The position numbers were made by a program, and so were the translations under genes. A DNA stretch of 64,000 bases from Opisthocomus hoazin (Eukaryota > Chordata > Aves > Opisthocomiformes > Opisthocomidae). Position 1 is the stretch's first letter. Each line of letters opens with the position of its first letter. The stretch is from NCBI RefSeq assembly GCF_030867145.1, contig NC_134427.1, forward strand, positions 14,965,001 through 15,029,000. Reading direction: 5' to 3'. The notes below the pieces were generated by a model that worked only from the letters and a program-made list of their open reading frames with translations, searched no databases and was not told where the DNA came from. Below, piece by piece: positions 1-11,200 of the stretch.

Positions 1-2480
1 GTGAAGTCTTGCAGGCCTTCAGTCAATACACAATCCAAAGGCCAAATATCTGCAAAGATGAAATGTTCCCAACATCATTTCTTTCACCTAGATTTTCTTG
101 GTCAAACTTGCCGGGGAACGGGCACTTCTTCTGCGGTCGGTAACAATCGGAGCACCCTGCGCCCAGCACCTGCCCCTTTGCTCCACTATCAGCTCCGTCC
201 CACCTCCAGACTCTGTTGTGTCCAAGACAAGACACCCCAGAGTGGGGGATGTTTCAGAGGGAGGTTGTGGACTTGCTTCTATAGCCTAGAATTATAGTGA
301 TCCTGGTCTAGAAAAAACTGCTGGGAGTTGCGAAAGAGCAGGATTTTTTACAATGGCTTGAATAGTGGATGGTTCCAGCCTAGTCAAAAAGCCTCACAAG
401 AAGTGCCTGATTTTGGAGCCTGAAGTATTTCTGTTCCCAAAGGGCACTAGGGTATGGAGAATCATGCCACAGTTTTTACGGTTAACTGAACATTTCTTTT
501 CAGTCTCTGAAGGGCTTGGGGTATGTTTGAATTGTGAATGATGGCTCACATCCCAGCTCTGTGTGTGACATACTGCTCTAGTGACAAAGTTCACACACTG
601 AGCCTCAGTCAAGAATCCACACGTAGCCTGAAAGTTGCTGGCACCCGCAGTGTATAATTAAGATCATACGAGACTCGGCATTTCTTTCCCTTGCCCAGCT
701 ACATCCAAGAAAAAGGCCAAATTGCTCTCTTTGCCCTTAAGATTTGGAAGGTAAATACTATCATTTGAATTTTCCCTACATACCTTCACTTCTAGCTGTA
801 ATTTCTATTTAAATGTTTCTTTAGACTCTCCACACCAAGCATTGTCATGGTACATTATGGCATGACCATTTCCCACAAGATAGCAAGGCAATAGTTTCAA
901 AAGCGGCTAAAAGAGTTAAAAGCATAAGTCCCCAGTCAAAATCCTTCCAGGATTAACGGTTCTATGAGCAGGGAAGTTACATGAGCAGCACAACATGGAT
1001 CCTCACCTCAGTGGTGCCAAGAGATTATTCTGGCAAGCTACTCCAAAGACCTGAATTTAAAGGGATAAAAGGTTGGTTTGGCAAGTTGAAATAGCAAAGA
1101 TAATTCCACAGATTTTATAGCAATAGCCAGTTCTGCTCCAAGGGATTTAAACAGCAAGAATAGTAGCAAGTTTTCCTCTGCTTATTAGACACCTATCTCA
1201 TTGTTTTGTGCATCAGTCTGTTGATTGTTGTATCAGCTAATGAAAAGAAAAAAAGCACTATTTAGAGAAATATTAATTGCTATCATTTAAGCTGCTGTCG
1301 TGATTGTGACTTATAACTAACAGCTTAAGGTACATACAAACCTAATATGCTCAGCCTTCCTCCAGTGGTCGGGGCTGGCTAAGAGAGGAGCAGAAGAAAT
1401 GGGTATTATGACAGTTTGTCAACTGCATTTCTCACCTGGCACAACTGTGTTGTATTGACTAGCTCTGGGCATTGATGGACAGGTTTACCGTAATCCAAGG
1501 GAAAGCAAAATAAGATTGTCTCTTGTACAGCTCAAATGAAATCAGCTGTCAACTTGCTGAACTTGCTCTGAATGTACGCCAGTGAAAACAAAGGAATATT
1601 TTGGTATTGAATTTTTATGATTGGAAGCAGCCATAGCATTGTGAACTCCTTTGAGTGTGGAAGGAAAGCCACATCTGAGAGTTCCAATGGTCAGTTTGTG
1701 TAATATTCCATGCCCTGTCTTCAGTTTGATTGCTGAGCTTCTCCTCTTCCGCAGTAACGACTTTGACTTTCTTTTCATCCAGATCTATCGGGAGAAAAGT
1801 ATTGCTTGACTTCCTGCACAGTCTGTGAAACTTGTACTACTTAAAGCAGCAACCCCTTCACTGGAGATGGGGCTCCTTGAGAAGTCAGAAGCAGCAAGGT
1901 GACTAAATAGTCTCACTTCCCAGGCATGGGTGGAAGAGAAGCAATATACTAGGGAAAGACAAACGAACCCCCAGACTGGAGGTAGGAGAGAAAGAGGGAA
2001 GGAAAGAGGAAAAACTAAAAGAGAAAGAAGAGATGGAGGGAAGACAGCAAGAGAAAGACAGAGAGAAATAAGTACTCTGAAGAAAAATATACCTGACTTC
2101 AAAATTCCCAATTTCTGTTAGAGCTTAAAGGGAAACCCATGTGTTCCTCAGATTTCCTCTGTAGATAATGAAGGGGCAGAGTGGGTGGAAGCCTGTGGAG
2201 GAAAACCCAGCGCTCTCACATTTGTTCACAGGCTGAGTTCTGCAGGGCTGCTCTTTGTTGCCTTGTGCTACAGCACACTGGCACAGTGGCCAACGCTGCT
2301 GACAGTATTCCAGGTGGGATCTAATGCCTTCTGCAGTCACAGACACATCATCTCTTTCGTTTTTTATCCTGTCGCTCCATTAATGCAGCCTTGTCTCTTG
2401 CTTGCCCTTTTACTACAGCTGTGATCGAGGCAGACAGTTTCAATGATTTTTCCAAAAGAAACTAACCCCCCCATCAAATC
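1..2480. other. Intergenic, no gene recognised
   Basis: Short frames on both strands with no conserved domain and no splice support. The only structure is the GA tract at 1.9-2.08 kb. Confidence 0.6.
1925..2080 (+). repeat. Purine-rich (GA) low-complexity tract
   Basis: Almost all purines on the plus strand for about 110 nt (1974-2075), with GAGAAAGAGGGAAGG-like runs. The open frames on both strands here are composition artefacts. Confidence 0.8.
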
Positions 2481-3330
2481 CCTCTCTTAATCCCTTTGCT
2501 GAATGCTTGCGCTGCTTTGCACATATTCCCCAGTCTGATTCCCTGCTTGCAGATTAATCACTTTACATTTGTCCGCATTGAACTCCATTTTGCCATTTCT
2601 TAGCTGAGTCCTTGAAGAGATTTTTGGCCCTGGTGAATCTGCTTAGGTTGTGCCTGGTCCTGGGAAGGCGTTACGCAAAATTATCTCTTCCCTCAGCCCA
2701 CTGCAAAGCTGGAGTAACTTCTCAGACAGCAGCAACTTCACATTTACACAGTGTTTCTAAGGAGCAGGCTCACTGTTTTCAAAGCCCAGCAAATAAGACG
2801 GACAGGTCTGAAACATGTGGCAGCACTGGCAGCCCCTCACCATGGCCCCAGAGGCACCAGTGACTCCAGACTTGGGCCGATGATGCTCCCACCCAACAGA
2901 GACATGAAAGAGCTCCCAGCTGATCAGGCTGGGAAGTCAGAAAGGGGTCTAGTTAGGATGTTTTGCTGCTGGTGGTGCCAAACTTGGGCTGCCTTAGTGA
3001 CATGAGCATGGTGGGGCACTTTTGTGCTGCCTGGATTAAGCATTACAGAGGTCCTGAAACAGTCCCAAGAACAGCCTTCTGCCAGCTTGAAAAGTTTTCA
3101 TCTGTGCTTATTGTCTCATACCTGCCCTTGAGCTGGTTTTGATCCAACAGCTTCTATTACCTCCTCTTCCTTTACCTTTTGCCTTAGCTATTAATCTCTG
3201 ATGTGGAACTTTGTGAAATGCTCTTTGAAACTCTAAGCGCACTGCTGAATTCCCCTTATCTAGCCTGGCAGTAATATCTTCAAAGAACTCCAGGAGGTTA
3301 GTTAAGTATGACCTCCTCTAGCTTCAAGCT
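2480..3330 (-). mobile_element. Decayed CR1/L3-type LINE reverse-transcriptase fossil
   Basis: Read on the minus strand, three reverse-transcriptase blocks typical of CR1/L3 LINEs appear in the right order. T-N-L-L-E-F-F-E-D comes from about 3330-3260, A-F-H-K-V-P-H-Q-R-L-I from about 3230-3190, and M-E-F-N-A-D-K-C-K-V from about 2600-2545. Frames are broken between them, so the element is dead and old. Outer limits are approximate. Confidence 0.8.
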
Positions 3331-3757
3331 CAGCTTCCCAGCAAGCCCTTCACTTCATTGCTAGAGATGAGAGGAAGAGGACGGGGAACTCTGGGACAAA
3401 GAGGCACATCACTGCTACAATAAAGCCAGCAGCAGACACAGCACCGCTCCTGCTGCCCAGCACATTTTTAAATTACATTGGTGACACCACACTCTCCCAC
3501 TGCACCTTCTGTTTTACAAGGACCCAATGCAAATCATGTCTCGCAGGCAAGCTGCCACTACCCACACAGGGGAGGACTCTCAAAGAGGCACCAGGGATTC
3601 CTGAAATAAAGCTGAGGACCCAGCTGCACATCCTGCACCTTTGGATACCCCCCTCAAGCCCCTCTAATACCTGCCTGTTGCCAGGTTCTCACCTTTCGTG
3701 TCCTCCAACCATGGAGCCATTATAGATTTATTTAATGCTACATGAATTGTTTTCACC

Positions 3758-3905
3758 TCGAAGGTGCCCAAACACTAGAACAAGCCTTCCAGAGAGGTAT
3801 CTCTATCCTTGCAGATACCTGAAAATCAGCCAAAGTCCTGAGCAACACTGCCTAACTTCAACGTTGGCCCTGATTTGAGAAGGAAAGTGGACTGCAGGAT
3901 ATACT
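3758..3905 (+). mobile_element. CR1 LINE 3' fragment
   Basis: Similar to the CR1 3' region on the plus strand: G-T-G-C-C-C-A-A-A-C-A-C-T followed by an A-G-A-A-C-A-A-G-C-like stretch, C-C-A-G-A-G-A-G-G-T and, near the end, G-T-G-G-A-C-T at the position of the usual G-T-T-G-G-A-C-T-A-G. Diverged by substitutions and small indels; it lacks the terminal octamers. Confidence 0.65.
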
Positions 3906-6900
3906 AGAATAAGGCTTATTGGTGATTTTTATCTTCGCTTTGGTCCCAGCCCCACCTTCCAGATCTTAATTGGTGAGTCCAGGAACCCAAGCCTAATCAT
4001 AACCTGTCCACTGCCCTTCCAGAACCTCAGCTGGGATTAGGTAGAGCTTGGTGGGTTCCCTCCCTTCTGCATCAGCCCCACGCAGTATTTAAAGTTTATC
4101 TCTGCAACGGAGTCCACATTTTACTTCCACCTCCACTTCTGATGTGCAGAATTTGCCCTTGCACTGTGCTTCCTCACAGAGCACCTTGCTGTGTTTCCAT
4201 TCACACATCATCTCTTGCTGGTTTCTCATTTACATCACAATACCGGAGTTGCTGTTTACACTGAGCTGCACAAAGGTATGTTTTACATCTTACTGTGGTG
4301 TGATCATTAGCATCACACTGCTGGCCCCAGGGAGTTTCATGACTGGATTCAGATCCATCTGTCCTGTGTTCCCAACAGGGGTTCCCCCTGCAGGTCTGAA
4401 TATTTTGGCAGGAGACAATTCAAAATGTGCAAAACACTAGATGTCAGGCAGAATGCGTTACCTTAAATGATGATCTATTATATGAATGTGCTTGTTGTTT
4501 TGTGTCTTACCTCTTTAAAGAGCAGCCTCTTCAGAAATCATGGTGCAATCTACGGTCCATCACAATAAAAGTGCTAGGTATACCTGCAGTGAGGAAAACT
4601 CCTTTACCGTTCTCAATTTATAGATAAAATCCCCCCAAAAGAATAAAAAAAGACATGAGATAGATTTCCTTATTTACAGCTGACACAAGGTAGCAGATTT
4701 TGGTGCATAGTCTTTATAGGTTTGCATCTCAAAGGCATATACAATGTTTCTACCATTCGTATCTGCATAGTCTGTTTGGAAACTAAAATAAAGACACACA
4801 CGGTGATGCTTCAGATTTAACCCACAGAGCCACGGACTGATACAGCTCTGAGCGTTCATCGTGGGGGGAACCAGGTGTTTCAAATGTGCTAGCAGCCACA
4901 CCGTCCACAGGCGGTGGGATCTGGGCAGGAAAAAGAAGACATCTGCTTTGGAAGTAAACATCCACCTGGCAACCCAGGGGAAAACACGAGCTATGGAGAA
5001 AAATGAGGATGGTGAATGTGTCTTTTCCTTACAGCAAGTCCTGTAGAGGTTCTGTCACTTTGAAGGTTGGTGTCAGTGGGGGATAGTCCTTTTTGATTTC
5101 TCCTCAGTTGTATTTACACCTAGGGCTTACTGCAGCTGCCCTTGAATTCCCTTCCACTGCGTCTACCTACGATTTGCTCAAGTACATTAGAACAGATCCC
5201 TCAGGATCAGAATTTAAGGAAATTGTGTGGATGGACAAAATCCAGCAATTTTTTTACCTTCATGTGTGAGAACAAAACTTAGCTCACTTTCTGTTCTCTC
5301 CTCTTCTGTGTCCTTGGAGGCAAGAGGCACCTTCATCTGCCCCGGTGGGAAATGTCTCTTCAGCTTTGAGGACAAAAAGTCATTCCTGACACTTGGCACA
5401 GAGTAGGCCCAAAACTACAACCTGAAAATGGCTGGGTTCTATGAAGAAAACATGAAAAAGAAAAATTACTAGTGGAATAATAAATTTGACAGAACGCATC
5501 CTAAACAATAGCAATCTCTGCAGGCTTCTCAGAAGTTGCAAGGCACACACTTGCAAACAGAAGTGCCCTCAGGAGAGATCCACAACACAAACTGGGCCCC
5601 TAGGCTGGCTTTGGGCTGCATCCTTTCATCTGTAATACACAGCTCAGGCTGACCTTTAACTAGGGAAAATAAAAAAGGGATGTGACTGTTACCAAGTCAC
5701 ACAGAGGGGAAAAAATAAGGTGTGAATTATGATGGGGAAGAATGGAGAATATTTAGCAAATCCTAGGAGGCAGAATATTTTGAGAACACTTCTGCAGGGG
5801 GCAGGCACGCTAGCAGCACTGGTTTTGCAGAAGTGGTTGCTTTGGTGCAGGTTTGCCACTGGGTTTCCCTAAATTTTCTCAGTATATGTGCCTGAAGTCT
5901 GAGATTTCAAAATGCACAGGCGCTTTCGAAAATTTTGATTCCTTATATGTTCCCGTGGTGCTCCGATAGCTGTGTAGCCTTGAATTTACTTAGCATTAAG
6001 TGCTGCTACAAGGGTCAAGACAGGTGTCTGTCTAGGAAGTTGCTGGGTCCAGATCTGGTAGATTGAGGCCCCAGGATCTGGCAGAGAAACTCCATCTCAC
6101 CCTCTACCCTCACCTGCAGGAGACAAGCTCAAAAAGAAAGGGAGATTCCTCAGTATCTGCTCAACGCTCATAGATGAGAAAAGAATAAAAGAATCTCAGG
6201 ATCCTTCTTTTTCCTTCAGCATAGGGCTACAAAGTCAATACAATAGTGTTGCACGGATACTTAAAGTGGCTTTAAACAAGCTGTGGTACAGCCAGCAAGA
6301 CAGTGATGATGGCAGCACGTTATCCAGCATAGGCTGGATAATAATCATCACCAACATATTCACTTTGTTGGGAGAGCTCTGCAATCAGTGGTGGCCACTG
6401 CCTATCCTTTGCTACATTGCTCACCCTACACAGGGTAGGTGGCCTACAGCTAGTTCAGCTGCACTCGTACCTACTCCCGCCTACGGGAGGAACAGAAAAA
6501 CCCTCCCAGCTGACGTACCTCCACACGTCTCGTCTGCTTGGCAGACTCAGGCATGGCTCCACGATCCCTGCCCTCGCTGACAGGCCCAAAGCCGCCTTTG
6601 CTTGGGGCTGCAGGGGAGAGCCCAGAGACTGCACTTGCTATGACGCAACTTCATGCCAGTCAGAAAGGCCGAGCGGAGGAAGGTGGGGAAAAAAAAATCA
6701 CTGAGAATTAATCAAGCCATCATCAGTGGCTCCAGGTGCAATAGCTGTACAAGAAAAACAAATAAATCAACCCGTGGTTAAAAATAGCCCTTTTGATTAC
6801 TGTCTTCAGTCTTCGTCTGAAGACAGCGTAACGACAGAACGTTCTCTCAGGAACTAACCCTTGTCCAATATTTTACCACTCCTGCCCTTAGAGCCAGTCA

Positions 6901-6949
6901 ATACTCGCAGAAGATAGAGAGGTGGATTGATTAGAGGTGAAAGATACCC
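3906..6949. other. Intergenic, no gene recognised
   Basis: Mixed AT-rich DNA with short unsupported frames. Two small perfect hairpins are visible (TTATCCAGC/GCTGGATAA at 6320-6341 and TGTCTTCAG/CTGAAGACA at 6801-6825). Confidence 0.6.
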
Positions 6950-7750
6950 GTGCTGCACGCACTTGCTCCTGCTGGGCCCAGCACGCTGCCCGCAGGGGTC
7001 ACGGGAGGGATCCGCAGAGCCCGAGGGCCGTCAAGCGAGTCCAGCGGTCAGCCGGCCGGTCAAAGGCAGAGAGTACTCATTTTGGAGACCTGACATCTTA
7101 GGAAACATTTCTGTGTGTATCGTGCCTGACGCCGGGAGCTGCAGCCGGGCACCTCGAGGAACTCATGCCTGCCTCCGTCTGCACACCCCTGTTTGGGAAA
7201 CACCTCCCGCAGCTGCGCCGCCTCTGAGGCTGCCGTTCCGGTGCTCTCTGCTAGTGCTCAGGTTGTGACGGTGTCCATAAAATACGAGAAGTATAAAAGA
7301 TATAAAGCAGGAATACAAACATTACATTGTCGGGTTTATTAACTCCTTTAGACGCATTTTTAAATGTTACCCCATCCGTAAGAGGAAAATCGCGTGCGCC
7401 GGTGTTACCATTGCTAAGCGGACTCTGCAGCAGGCTCTCTCGCCTAGCCAGGAAATCTAAGTTTAACGCTCAGAACTCAGCAAACCTGCTCCAACCGTTC
7501 GCACCCCGTCGGTGCACTGGCGGGACCCATCTGCGCGGGGTATCCGTCCCCCACTCGGACAGCCCCGCGCCGCCGCCAGGGGGCGATCGGATGTGGGCGG
7601 GGCGGGGCGGGGCTAAGAGAGGGGCGGGGCGCGGGGCGGGGCAGGGGACACTGCCACCTGCCGGCCTGCCCCGCGCTGCAGGCACCGCACGCCGGGCCTC
7701 CCCGTGCGGGAGCGGCTCCGTCCGTCCAAGTGCGGCAGCCCAGGCCCTGC
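6950..7750. promoter_or_regulatory. Orphan CpG island with GC boxes
   Basis: G+C and CpG density rise strongly from about 6950, peaking at 7540-7740. At 7597-7642 there is a cluster of overlapping GGGGCGGGG-type boxes on the plus strand. No recognised gene starts here. It may be the promoter of an unannotated transcript, or a GC-rich block associated with the minisatellite. Confidence 0.6.
7573..7586 (+). promoter_or_regulatory. Strong CTCF-like binding motif
   Basis: CCGCCAGGGGGCGA agrees with the core CTCF consensus at nearly every position, including the AGGGGGC block. It sits inside the CpG island. Binding is inferred only. Confidence 0.6.
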
Positions 7751-8205
7751 AGGTACCACTGACCAACAGCCGTGTGGGTACCACTGACCAATGGCCGTGC
7801 GGGTACCGCTGACCAACGGCCGTGCAGGTACCACTGACCAACACCCGTGTGGGTACCGCTGACCAACGGCCGCCTGACCAACGGCCGTGCGGGTACCGCT
7901 GACCAACCTCCGTGCAAGTAGCACTGACCAACGGCCGTGTGGGTAGCGCTAACCTCCATGTGGTAGTGCTAACCAGTGACTGTGCAGGTAGTGCTAATCA
8001 GCCTCCATGTGGGTAGCGCTAACCTCCGTATTGGTAGCACTAACCTCCGTGCGGGTAGCGCTAACGTCCATGTAGGTAGCACTAACCAACAACCGTGCAG
8101 GTACCACTAACATCCATGCAGGTAGCACTAACCTCCATGTGGGTACCACTAACCAACCTCCATGCAGGTAGCACTAACCCACAACCGTGCAGGTAGCACC
8201 CACGT
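7750..8205 (+). repeat. GC-rich minisatellite, unit about 25 bp, with shorter variants
   Basis: About 18-20 tandem units built on GGTACCACTGACCAACAGCC and GTGTG. The early part (7750-7950) keeps 25-bp units with GGTACC and GACCAACGG; after about 7940 a shorter unit of about 21 bp dominates (GGTAGCGCTAACCTCCGTG). The array decays to the right and ends near CACGTTAAAC. There are no spacer-repeat features, so it is not a CRISPR array. Because 25 is not a multiple of 3, open frames cycle through all three phases and are artefacts. Confidence 0.95.
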
Positions 8206-11200
8206 TAAACAAGCAGCCCCAGCGATACCCTGGCAGTGATGAAGCGTGGAGAACTGTGGGTGTTCCCGTTGTCCACCTTAATGGCTGATCCTTCCTGGAA
8301 CCTGACCAGGCTCATGGCCACAATTAAGTCTTGAGGCAGTAGATGCGACAGGTTAATCATAGGGCCTGTTTCTGAAAACCCAGGTGGCCTCAGTTAATTT
8401 TAAAAGTGGCATCTTACCATCTTGATATTTTCTTGAGAAAGGGCAAACAGGAGCGACAGTGTCTGCTTTCACACTCTTCAATACTTTGATACAGTCTTTG
8501 ATACGGTCTTTATTACACTTTCTTTATTACTCACCCCAGTTGTTAGTTCATCCAGGCTTTTCAGTCTCTCCTCACGTGAAAGTGTTCCCCTGAATCCAGC
8601 CTGTGGATCCTAAGGGCCCACCTTCTTACACGAGGTGTCCATCGTATTTAACCCATTCTCACTAGTGCCAGGGATCCCAGTGAAGCCCTTCAGCCCTGCC
8701 GACCCCAACATTTGCACTGCCAGGCCTCACGTATCCCATAGGGTCAGCTCAGATGTGCAGTCCTTCCTTTCCTGCGTTTATTCAAGCAATATCATCACCA
8801 TTGCACTGTAACCCAGAATCATCTAAACTCCATTTGAAGTGTAACACAGGGCCAGCTCCTCCTTCTCTTTAAAGAGGAAAAATCACTCTGATTATGCTCC
8901 TTGCTTGCAGTTTGTGTTTGGTTGCCCCAGCATCCATGTGCAGCTCAGTGTTTACATAGGATACACAACCTGTAAATCTCAGATTTGATTATACAGAAAG
9001 ATGTTCCAGGAATGTTACACATAAATAAATGGCCTCAGTGTAGTCTGATTCATCCAGACTAATTTTTTCAGACTTCTGACCTCATGTCATTTGCCCAAGA
9101 ATGTTCTCATTTGTCTAAGTACCATCAACACCGACAGCAACAAGTCCTCACCCCAAAACTACATGCCCTCCTGCTGGCACCTGGCTCAAGGAGGCTCAGG
9201 TCGTTATGAAGAATGAGAGCTGGAGCTTTTCCGAGCCTGCAGGGAGGAGGTACCTGGGTCCCTGCAGGAAAACCTTGAGAAATGGGTAGCTTTTGTGAAA
9301 TCATGCTCCCAAACCGGTCTTCTGTCTCACTACATAGTGAGTCACTGACCCGGCTGCACAGAAGAACCGGAAACCGCAATCCTGCACTGTCCAGACCTCC
9401 TTCAGTGGCTCAGCACACCACAGCCTCACAACATGAGCAACGACATCCCACCAGAAACTCACTGCCCGAAAGCCTCTTCATCCACGCAGTGCAGCCCCTT
9501 CCCTTACACCGTAAGAGTCACAGTTATGGATGGCGTCTTGCTTCTTCCCATCCTCCATCCATCCAGCACGACGTATTCTCCTGGCCACCACCACATTCGG
9601 CAGAAGTGCCAAACTCAGTCCTAGGATAATGGAAGAAATTTAAGTAATAGTTGGACATTTCCACAATATAATAACCAGTAGTGATAGTGTATCATGCTGA
9701 CACATCAAACTCTGAGGATGGGCTGGCGCATGTGGTGGGAGTCTGGTGGCAAAGAATCAGCTTCTAAACAAGCAGCAATAAACACGCAGTTTGACCTGAG
9801 CATGACAACGAAGTCCTAATGCCGCTGGGTTACTTCTTGCTTTTTAATCTATACAGTTCAATACAACCCATCTTTGCGGCATGTATCCACCAATACGTCA
9901 CGTCCCCTCTAACTGTTTGTGGGACTGGCAGCTCTACTTACTCCTACTGTCAAAATAAAGATAGGAAAGGAAGGTTTTTGGAAACATGACTAAAGTCTTC
10001 AACATAACTTGAAAACTACGGGGCAAAATATACAGGGTGACAGTTCCAGAAATGGGACTATATGAGTTAAACCAACAAAGGAACATGGCTCAATCTTTTG
10101 TGTTCTTCTGGAGGGCTTTTACGTCATTTAATGGGCCATGCTCTGCCCACAAACCCATTTTCACAAGCCTTCAGTAGCTTTCGTCTTTTGTGTATTTTAA
10201 ATTAAGGCTTAAGCCATCCAGCTCGTGAAGGAACTGACTGGTGCACAGACTGAGGCACTGCCGTCTCCTCACTTCTGGAGACAAGCGACAAAAAGAAGTC
10301 CTGCACAAAAACACCACCACGGGGCTTTGCCACGTTGCAGGCATTTCTTGCAGCAGCCTTCCAGTGCCTGGCTTACCTGTTATACCTACAGCAATACGCT
10401 GTTTCTAATGAGACTACCTTTTATCTTCTCCAAATTCATGTAATTTTGCATCATAGTGATCAATGACCTCACTGGCAGTTAATTTCTTCTGACAAAGGCC
10501 TGCGTGGTGTCCATCGGTGGGTGGCACAGCAGCCTTGAAACTGCGGAATGTCGCTGCCTAAGAGCGCGGGCCTCATTAAAAAGAACAGGCCAACAGTTAG
10601 AAATGTAACCACAGCCTTGCAAAAGGCTAGTTCGAGCTCATGATCTGCTAAATACAGCTTGTGTAGTCTTGGGGAAGTCATTAAACTCCAGAGATTGCAT
10701 TTAATTAATGGTGCAGCTAAGCACCGCCTGGAATTTGCAAAAGTATCAAGGTAGCTGTTTGGAGAAAATCTCTGTTCTCAGTGGCTTCATTCTCCAGTGG
10801 TAAAAACGAAGAGAAAGAGCTCATCCCACCTTACAGGGAAGCTGTGAAGAGAAACTCACTGAAAACTGTGACACTATGGTAATGGAGATTCTTTTGAGTT
10901 TTGGCTATTTCCTTCACTGATGGGCTTATTAATGTAAAAAACATTCATGAAGGAAATAAAATACAAATATTTATCTTCATATTTCCATTAAAAATTCAGA
11001 ACATCATTATTTTTAGCTATGTTAAAAACATCATGTATTTCAGAGTGGGATCACTTCTCCATCTTTACTAATAATTCCCTATTGTGAACAAGAAGAGTAT
11101 CATTTTCCTTACACCTTTAGGGAACAAACAATTTTCCCATTTTCTACGACACTAATATACTTTTAATGGCTGTAAATTGTGCACACATAAGAAGTGAAAG

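Noticed and set aside
5644-5705. Possible MIR fragment (CCAAGTCACACAGAGGGG)
   Set aside because: Only about 15 nt resemble MIR; too short to support.
7470-7959. Three overlapping minus-strand open frames of 103-160 codons
   Set aside because: They translate the minisatellite and the GC-rich island; the 25-bp unit keeps all frames open, and the peptides are repeats of the same motif in shifted frames.
7750-8205. CRISPR-like array
   Set aside because: The repeats are directly adjacent without unique spacers, and the genome is avian.
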